Source: Cymodocea nodosa | Lineage: Eukaryota; Streptophyta; Magnoliopsida; Alismatales; Cymodoceaceae | Direction: 5' to 3' | Assembly: GCA_036874045.1 (NCBI GenBank) | Contig: CM072337.1 | Location: 7,874,001 to 7,938,000 of the forward strand | Length of the DNA stretch: 64,000 nt | Part shown: positions 56,338 through 64,000 of the stretch, in pieces | Position numbering within the stretch: the stretch's first letter is position 1 | How the letters are laid out: each line of letters starts with the position of its first letter | Program-made: the position numbers and the translations under genes | Notes under the pieces: model-generated | Databases searched by the model: none | The model's input: the letters and a program-made list of their open reading frames with translations, nothing else | Told to the model about the DNA's origin: nothing

Positions 56338-58777
56338 ATGTTAGGACGTGGAAGAGGATGTGGTAGAATGAAAAAAGTGTAGAAAAGAGAGCTGGAACTT
56401 TAGAAGATAGAAAATGAAATCAACGACATCTACACAAGGTATACTTTTACTAATGAAGTACTACATGAAATTCGAAAAGCTGTTCAAGATGAGAAAAATT
56501 TCTGTTGGAAGTTTATTCGCAATTATGCTGAAACACAGTTTAGACTAAAACAGATTGAACTTTCCACATTACAACTATGGAAACGAACTTTACAACCTAA
56601 CATTGCGATTGTTACAAGTTTTGAACATGTACTTGAAAAATTGATACAGTCTATCATTTATTATGGAAAGAAATGGGGACCAATGATAGAAAATGCCAAC
56701 AGGTAATTAGAATCTTTGTATTCCCAATATTATTTTCCCCCAGCTATTTTAGACGACATTCAACAATTTATTGATGAACAGAAAACTGCCATTTGGAAAA
56801 TGGGCCTTCGAAGTGAAGGACAAAAAGTTTATCAACTAAAAATGCTAGAGGTTGAGAGCTTAAACCTCTATATTCCATTATTACAACCTAGGCTTCATGG
56901 TGAAGGACCATCAAGACCATAGGTGCCTTTAACAGGAGAAATTAAGAAAACTTTAGAACCTCCTGAACAACCAGAAACACTACAGACATATAGTCGGAAA
57001 AAGAAGAAGACATTAGAATATTTTGGACTGACTGCAGGTGTACAAGGCATATTACAGCCAAGAGAAGAATCATTGAAAAATGGAAAACTATGTTCCATTG
57101 CAGAAGTTGGACAAAATTTTGTGTCAGGAATCCCCGCAGATGTGACAAATATCAGATTACAAGCATACACTCTAAGGTATTGTGTCACATTAGTGCATAA
57201 TATTTCTTTTCATACAATGGACAGTTTTTCACATCATGCTGCAAGCACACATTCTTTTCCTACGGAAAGAGAACAGTAGGAAATTTTAATGATACATATA
57301 CAGATGATATCAATTTTGATGATATTTTTGATGACATAGACACTATGTCTATGAATTTTGAAGATATTTCATTTGAAGAGGAATGTACAGATATTCTTCC
57401 TCTTACTATATCTCGGATAGAAACTTTTGATTTTTGGTATAGTTGCTTATACTACAGTTTATACATGTGGTTATGTCTGTTACAGTATATAGTATATTTG
57501 TTGATAAATGTATATAATCAACAAACTACACAGTTACAAATAGAATATAACACTACCAATGTCTCAAATATAGAAATTTTAGAAATACAGAATGAATCTA
57601 TTATAGAACATTCTTTCCTACAGAGGTAGTTGTTGTATAGATCAATCATAGACATAAATGTTGCTGATAGATAGATTAATACAAAGACTGTTGCTGCTAA
57701 TATGTTTCAAGAAGATCAAATAAGGGAATTTCAGTAGATTATTGATACGACAATACCTAATCCTAATCCTGAACAGAATTTAGACGAAAATACATTCTTA
57801 TGGTTCAGAAATAGTTCCTATTATGAAAAATTTTAGACATATAAAACTTTTACAGTTTTATATTCAAGACTAGTTAAGTTTGAAGGGATGGCACATATAC
57901 GAGTTATGTTTGAATTTCAAGGCTTGTTGACTCTACTTCCACAACAGCCAGGCCATCTTGTTATACTAGAACTTATAAGTTGTTTTTCTCAAACTTAACA
58001 GTGGAAGAAGGTATTCCTGTTTCCAATATACAAAACTATGATATATATTTAACTCCACAATTACTTTATCAAGTACTTGGTCTAAAAAATGAAGGAGTTA
58101 AATTATCAGAAAGAAAATAGGTTTATTAGTTGGGATGAGACATTAAAAGTTTAGCTAAAGATTCAACTACCAACAATCTAATGAGATTATTAAATGATTT
58201 AAATGGCCAAGCACGTTTTATTGCAAAAATACTACATGCTTCATTCCTTTAGAGGTTTGGTCATGGTGCAGAAGTTGGCAGATGTCTTTATGTTACATAT
58301 GCATTAATTAACCATATACAGGTGAACTGGTATGATATTTTTGTTTCTCATATCTTACATTTGTAGAGTAAATTATTTTATGGTGATACGATTTTGAGAA
58401 TTGTGGCAAGTCAAACAGATATTATACCTTGGCCACAAAAAAGATTAAAGTCAAGATCTTTCTCTGCAAAGGAACTACAAAAATACCAGGAAGCAAATAC
58501 ACCTGTAATTCGACAACAACAAGATCGACAAACTCAGTCATAACAACAACAATCGACACAATTTTCAAAACAACACCAACATATAGATACAAATACAGGT
58601 AAACATACAAATTTACATACAGACATAAATACAGAATTTTTACAGCAACCATCACAAGTTTCACAAAATGATTTAGATCAAGCAGTAATTAATCAGATAA
58701 ACAAAGTAAGTATAGAAATTGCAAAGCAAATTTCAGATACTCTGATCAATATTTTTCGAAGACAAAGAGGCTTGTGA
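56338..58777 (+). pseudogene. Copia B relic: ORF3
   Basis: ATG at 56338 starts MLGRGRGCGRM. This copy keeps an N-terminal helical region missing from the minus-strand copy (LQLWKRTLQPN, WGPMIENANR, LDDIQQFIDEQKTAIW), then MGLRSEGQKVYQ and the region to 57279. After a frame change, 57345-57629 contains the hydrophobic segment YSLYMWLCLLQYIVYLLI (about 57445-57500). Decayed matches to the conserved C-terminal domain (LGLKNEGVKL, LLNDLNGQARFIAKIL, KLFYGD) follow before the stop at 58775-58777. It is a membrane-anchored or env-like candidate by topology only. Confidence 0.7.
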
Positions 58778-58992
58778 TTATAAAAATTGTGTTGTTACCA
58801 AAAATTATTTATGTATAGAAATCGCAATATGTAAACTGTTTACTACACTTAATGCTCATGTGATTATCTTTGACAGTTTATGTTTAACAGTTTATGCTTA
58901 ATGCACGAAAGTGATACATGCTTAAAAATATCTTTTTGAATGATATGTACTTAGCACATTTTTTCTTCCTTACATTTTATTTACTTTTTTGT
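58778..58992 (+). other. Copia B relic: start of the 3' untranslated region
   Basis: This matches 21914-21660 of the minus-strand copy, with a deletion near 58980. It ends in a T-rich run where the next A element inserted, so its polypurine tract and LTR are not present here. Confidence 0.7.
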
Positions 58993-60673
58993 TGAGTATT
59001 TTGTTTTGATGATGTTTGCTGAATGAAAAATAATCATATTTGCTCAATTACTATTGCTTGTGAAAAGAAATTAAAATAATCAATTAATACAGAAAAAGCT
59101 TATTGATATAAATACTTATCTGTATTGGATCTGAAATTATACTAAGTTAATAACTAGTCGTTTTGTTGCATTAATTTCTCATTTAACTAAACGTTAAGTT
59201 AACGTGTGTTTTTATTGAAAAGCATGATATGTTTTAAAGTTATATTTTCTGTATCATGAATAATACACGTTTAGACAACTCGTTAAGTTAGAGTTTTGTT
59301 CGTATAGAGATCACGTGAGAACTCATTAAGTTAGAGGCTTAAAGGTTAAAATATGTCATGTGAGAACTCGTTAAGTTAGTGAGTAAAAGAAGAGACGAAC
59401 TCATTAAGTTAGTGTTGTACACGTGTTGAAATTATAAGTTACGAATGTTATATTATATCATGTGAGGTGCACATGTTTAACTCATTAAGTTAACATAACT
59501 AAACGTGTTGAGTTGCTATATTGAACACTAAGGCAACGCGTTAGGTTAGCGTTATAAACTTAAGTTGTTATTTTTGCACGTGGTAAAATTCTTATTATAA
59601 AAACATTTGTTTATTACTAGTTCGTTGAGTTATCTGTAACACAACGAAGATGGTTCGTTGAGTTAGCGTAACACCACGGAGATAGTTCATTGAGTTAGCT
59701 ACAGTACTTGTCACGTGAGTTGGCACATGAGGAACTCATTAAGTTAGAAACGTTAAGTTATATATATATATACTTATGTTACTCGTTTAGTTAACATTAA
59801 AGTAACGACTTTTTATTATACTTGATGAAAAATTTTGGAAGAGAAAGTTTATTTTGTAGGAAATTTTTCAGAGATCCAAGATTGATAATTAAAGAAAATT
59901 CCAAATGTAAACGTGGGTCAGAACGTGTGTATTTCGATGAAGGAAAAAGAAAAGACGTGAAGAAGTGGAAGATTGAAAGTGATTAAATGTGTAGGATATG
60001 CATGAAATGAAGATACAGTATAAAAGACATAGAATTCTCGTTGATCAGTTATCCTTGCACACCAAAAGAAAAATCTTTACAAAGATCAAAAACACCTCTT
60101 CCAGGAAAAACTCTTAGAAGGAAGAAAATTCAGTGAAGCATAAAAAGGTAAGATATATGTCACTAAAGATTTGAAGTATCAAATGGAAGAAAATTCAATG
60201 AAGCATAAAAAGGTAAGATATATGTCATTGAAGATTTGAAGTATCAGATGGAAGAAAATTTAGTGAAGCAGAAAAGGTTAGATTTACGTCACTAAAGATT
60301 TAAAGTATCAGAAGAAAGCAAATTTGGTGAAGTAGAGAAAGACAAGATATTCATCACTAAAGAATTGCTAAAGAAGAAAAAGGAGAAGAAGAAGAAGAAA
60401 GATCTCAAACAGGGAGAAATGTTTTAAATTTCGCAAATTAGTTTTCTCTCTTTGTAGTTATGAAATTGTATAGATGAAACATGGTATTGATATATAATTG
60501 CATCTACAATTTTTGAGGAGAATTGAATTGTATATTGTAATCGAAACCTTGAATAAAAATGATTTTATGAAAACAGTGTCTCGACTTGTTTTTGAGTTTT
60601 AAAGTTTCAATTATATTTGAAAATGTTGAAAAATACAATTCACCCCCCTCTTGTGTAGCCATACGATCCTACA
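58993..60673 (+). mobile_element. Family A copia 5' LTR (copy A2)
   Basis: A complete LTR of 1681 bp with TGAGTATTTTG start and GATCCTACA end, followed by a primer-binding site and gag. CACGTG boxes are at 59312, 59420, 59577 and 59712, interleaved with AACTCRTTAAGTTA words, and the TATA box is at 60019-60026. The element continues beyond the window, so its 3' LTR is not visible. Confidence 0.93.
60121..60314 (+). repeat. Three tandem copies of a 65 bp unit in LTR A2
   Basis: Units at 60121-60185, 60186-60250 and 60251-60314 each start GAAGAAAATT and contain AAGATTTGAAGTATC. A1 has two copies and A0 and A3 one, all downstream of the TATA box and so in the transcribed part. Confidence 0.85.
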
Positions 60674-60675
60674 AG

Positions 60676-60687
60676 TGGTATCAAAGC
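60676..60687 (+). other. Family A primer-binding site
   Basis: TGGTATCAAAGC differs by one base from the usual TGGTATCAGAGC site for tRNA-Met. The leader 60688-60872 is AT-rich with no other feature seen. Confidence 0.85.
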
Positions 60688-60872
60688 TTTGTTAATAATC
60701 TTTGATATAAAATCGATACCAACTTATTTAATATCATTGCTTATTCTGCCTTCCTTGTTTTTAAGCAGAAATTAATATCTAAGCATACGTTTAACTTTCT
60801 TGATTTAAGGCTCAAGTTGTTTTAAAGTTTTAAACTGTTTAAAATCAAATAGGTTGAAAAATCTAAGGTAAG

Positions 60873-63121
60873 ATGGCTACTGGAAATGGTAATTTTTCTT
60901 TGTATGAAGACTAAAATCTTAATCGTCCTCCTTTATTTGATGGAATACATTTTGAATATTGGAAATATAGGATGACCATTTTTCTTCAAAGTATAGATCA
61001 TAAGTTGTGGTTCATGATTTCTAAACCATATACTCCATTATCTACCCCTTATAATACTTGGACAATTATTGAAAAAGAAAAAGAAACTCTGAATGCTAAG
61101 GGCTTAAATATTTTATTTTGTGCATTGAGTTATGAACAGTTCAGTAAAGTGTCGGCATATAAATCTGCTTATGAGGTGTGGCATGCATTAGAAGTTTCAC
61201 ATGAAGGTACTTCTCAAGTTAAAGAGACTAAGATAAACATGTTAATTCATAAGTATGAACTCTTTAAGATGCATGAAGATGAAAGTACTTCTAAGATGTT
61301 TTCCAGATTTCTTGATATCATAAACTCTTTAAAATGCTTAGGAAAGAATTTTGAACAGAAGGATTTGGTGAGGAAAATTCTCAGATCCCTAAGTTCTAAA
61401 TGGTCTCAGAAAGTAACATCAATTGAGGAATCACGAGATTTAAATGTTTATACCATGAACAAACTTATAGGAAACTTAACTACTTATGAAGTTAAATTAA
61501 ATGAATCACTAAGTCAAAACAAACTAAAAATGAAGAAAGAAATAGCCTTTGAAATTAATTCAAATTCTGATATATTTACTGATTCTAATGAGGATTTGAT
61601 CTTGCTGACTAAGAAATTCAAGAAAGCATGAAAAGCTAGGAAATAGCAAAGGAACAAAAATAATAAACCCTCAACATCAAAATCATTGAATGACAAGAAT
61701 TCTTCATCTAGAAAGTATGTATGTTACAATTGTAAGAAACCTGGACATCCTTCTCCAAATTGTCCTATAAGGAAAAATGAAAAGTATAGTAAGACAAATC
61801 AGAAGAAGACAGCTCAGAAAACTTAGAAAAAGTTTTACAAGAAAAAGGCTTTGAATGTCACTTGGGATGACACGTTTGAAGAGTCTGAATCTGAGGAATC
61901 ATCATCAAAATCTTCACATTCAGAAGGAGAACCAAAGTTCGAAGACGTTGCTGATATATGCTTCATGGTAGATGAGTCTGAGGTAATATCTGATCTTGAG
62001 AGTTATTCAGATTTTAACTTTGATGAATTATTATGTGCTTATCATGCATTATTACAAAAACTTAAAGTTTGTAAACTAGAAAATAGAATATTAGAAACTC
62101 TTTATCCATTGTGGAAGAAGAAAATTGTTTCCTGTCTACTACTTTAGAAAAGTTTAAATGTGATAATGAAAATCATATTAGAGATTTGCATAAATTTAGA
62201 TTTAATGAATGTGTCTTGCATGAACAAATATAGAATATAAATGTTGAAAAATTAAAGATAGAATTTGAAAATAAAGTGTTCAGAAAAAATATAAATGATC
62301 TCGAATTAGAGATTGATAAATTAAAAAAGAGAGAGCTAGATTTAAATTCTACCATTGAGAAGTGGAATTTAAGTCAAACTAAGTTAGACAAACTAACTAG
62401 TACCCCTGCGGTGTCATATAAATTTGGCTTAGGATTTGATTATCCTGAATATCAAGCCAATAAAAGATTTATTAGTTGCAGTTCAAGTAAATCTAAGACT
62501 AAAATTCCTTTTATCATGAAACAAGGTAATAAATATGTGGAAGTAGGTAATTCAAGGGATGAATCATGTAGTAATAACATAAATCAATGTGATTTGTCTA
62601 AATGTACTTCTAACATGACTATTAATGTTTCTAAAAATCTTGTTTCTTGTTCTGGAAATTCAGTTTCTAATGTTTCTAAAATTTCAGACAATTGTAGTAA
62701 ACTGAAAATTCAAAAACCTGAGCATGTAATTCAAAACACTAGTGTTAGACCAATTACTCATTCTACATGTGATAAATCTAAAAATTCTTGTGTAGAAAAA
62801 GATTTTGTATGTACTGAAAATTCAAATACAAGTACAAAATCTTGGTATGAACTTACTGAAATGTATGAGCATGTCCAAAATAAATTAACATATGATAAAA
62901 ATCGGTTTGGCCTTGGTTATACTACATTTGAAAACAAACAGAATGATTATAAGAGCAATAATGCTATAAGTAAGTATGATATTAATGATAAGTCAATAGT
63001 ACTTACAACTAATAAGAATGTAAATGATAATGTTAAACTGTTTTTAAACAAAAAGAAGAAATATGTGTTTAATGAACTTGGTCCTCAACAACATTGGGTA
63101 CCAATAAAAAGTTTTTCTTAA
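60873..63121 (+). pseudogene. Family A gag (copy A2)
   Basis: ATG at 60873, MATGNGNFSLYED, with a stop at 60912-60914. The long frame 60972-61630 gives the gag core LNAKGLNILFCALSYEQF, YEVWHALEVSHEG, YELFKMHEDE, LVRKILRSL, TMNKLIGNLTTYE. The zinc knuckle CYNCKKPGHPSPNC follows at about 61727-61770. An acidic EESESEESSSK stretch and a coiled-coil frame (62276-63121; KFGLGFDYPEY, ending WVPIKSFS) make this an unusually long gag, as in Sireviruses. Stops near 61630, 61651, 61825 and 62230 and a frame change near 62090 show decay. Confidence 0.9.
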
Positions 63122-63154
63122 TTTGTTTTGTAGGAGGAAACAACATCAAAATGA

Positions 63155-64000
63155 ATCTTGGACAATGGAGCGTCAAGTCACATGACCGGACAGAAAAGTC
63201 TACTACAAAATTTTACAAATACCATGAAAGGAAGTGTAACATATGGAAACAAAAGCAAGGATAAAATTATAGGTATGGGCAATGTTCAAATAACTCCGAC
63301 TTGTGTTATTTCGAATGTACTATATGTAGAAAACCTAGGATTTAATTTGTTAAGTGTTATAAAACTAATTGAGAATGGATATTATGTAGTGTTTGAAGGT
63401 AATGTATGCAAAATTATTGATAAAAATGCAGATGAAATTAAGTTTATTGCTAAAAGAAAAGGTTCTGTATGTATTTTATCTTTACCTTCTAGTGCAGTTG
63501 ATTTAAATTCGTGTTTGCTAGCTGAAACTAGTGATGCATATCTGTGGCATAGAAGGATTGAGCATATAAACATGAAATTGTTACATAAACTATCTAGAAA
63601 ACATTTAGTGAGAGGTTTACCAAAGATTAAATACTCAAAGGACTTTATGTGTAATGCATGTGAGTTAGGTAAACTTCACAAAAACTCTTTTAAATCCAAA
63701 ACTAATATTTCAAGCAAGAGAGTCTTAGAACTTATACATATGGATCTATTTGGACTAACAAGAATCATGAGTCTTGGTGGTAAATGGTATGTATTTGTTT
63801 TAGTAGATGACTTCTCTAGATACACTTGGGTATATTTTCTAGCATCTAAGACAGAAGTTTTTGAAAAATTTAAAATGTTTTGCAATTTATTTCAAAATGA
63901 ACAAAGTGTCTCTGTTCAAAAACTTAGGAGTGATCATGGTATAGAATTTGATAATGATCAAATAGATAATTATTGTATAGATCATAGAATTGATCATAGA
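63155..64000 (+). CDS. Family A pol: protease and integrase start, runs off the window
   Basis: The frame is open for 282 codons to the right edge. It begins with the protease active site LDNGASSHMTG; a TGA at 63152-63154 stands where the codon before Ile would normally be Trp. Then come GMGNVQI, the typical VLYVENLGFNLLSV, the integrase zinc finger WHRRIEHINMKLLHKL (usual HRRLGH) with CNACELGKLHK, and the core HMDLFGLTRIMSLGG, VDDFSRYTWVYF and RSDHGIEF. The second catalytic Asp is present. The Glu block lies beyond the window. It is the only long pol frame here without internal stops. Because of the TGA it is probably not translated from gag as it stands. Confidence 0.85.
   Translation, partial: MLDNGASSHMTGQKSLLQNFTNTMKGSVTYGNKSKDKIIGMGNVQITPTCVISNVLYVENLGFNLLSVIKLIENGYYVVFEGNVCKIIDKNADEIKFIAKRKGSVCILSLPSSAVDLNSCLLAETSDAYLWHRRIEHINMKLLHKLSRKHLVRGLPKIKYSKDFMCNACELGKLHKNSFKSKTNISSKRVLELIHMDLFGLTRIMSLGGKWYVFVLVDDFSRYTWVYFLASKTEVFEKFKMFCNLFQNEQSVSVQKLRSDHGIEFDNDQIDNYCIDHRIDHR

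Noticed and set aside
1-64000. Integrated plant pararetrovirus or other virus
   Set aside because: Every RT is linked to an integrase and flanked by LTRs or LTR remnants. No movement protein or coat protein of a virus was seen.
1-64000. tRNA, rRNA, telomere or CRISPR-like arrays
   Set aside because: No cloverleaf-type gene, rRNA block or TTTAGGG array was noticed. The regular palindromes lack the fixed spacing and unique spacers of a CRISPR array.

Overview
The window is AT-rich nuclear DNA of a flowering plant, probably a eudicot, in a pericentromere-like block built almost entirely of nested LTR retrotransposons. Evidence: plant Ty1/copia and Athila-type Ty3/gypsy pol domains, tRNA-Met and tRNA-Asp type primer-binding sites, and no ordinary host gene apart from an F-box gene carried inside a gypsy element. 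No rRNA, tRNA, CRISPR array or bacterial-style operon was seen. Nearly every frame carries stops, so these are mostly dead copies. The one long clean frame is the copia pol running off the right edge.

Five element families can be separated. A is a Ty1/copia with LTRs of about 1.6 kb and four LTR copies here, ending at 1180, 8506, 53299 and 60673. B is a Ty1/copia with 1.2 kb LTRs on the minus strand, at 20380-49612, plus an LTR-less plus-strand piece at 53300-58992. C is a Ty1/copia fragment on the minus strand at 16288-20379. D is a compact Ty1/copia at 8788-14359 with 305 bp LTRs and a perfect 5 bp target duplication. Athila is a Ty3/gypsy family with LTRs of about 2.2 kb: an 18 kb copy at 26806-44817 and remains at 1181-6864.

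Layout: 1-1180 is the end of an A LTR. 1181-3057 is an Athila ORF3 relic. 3058-6864 is an Athila 3' end on the minus strand. 6865-16287 is the A 5' LTR, leader and gag, split by D. 16288-20379 is C. 20380-49612 is B, split in its reverse transcriptase by the complete Athila copy (duplication GTACT). 49613-53299 is the 3' end of another A element (ORF3, several polypurine tracts, LTR). 53300-58992 is the plus-strand B relic (RT, RNase H, ORF3). 58993-64000 is the start of another A element, cut by the window edge.

Three points stand out. (1) A related third gene downstream of pol occurs in Athila and in copia families A and B, so it crosses the gypsy/copia divide. (2) The LTRs of families A, B, C and Athila share short palindromic modules (GTTGAGTTA/TAACTCAAC and GGATAGTTA/TAACTATCC) with CACGTG boxes, and one cassette of about 220 bp is nearly the same in a copia B LTR and an Athila LTR. 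A piece resembling the start of an Athila LTR also lies directly upstream of ORF3 in copia B. (3) The 18 kb Athila copy carries an F-box/F-box-associated gene, itself split by what looks like a solo LTR. Together these suggest regulatory cassettes and cargo genes moving between unrelated retrotransposons. All similarities were judged by eye.
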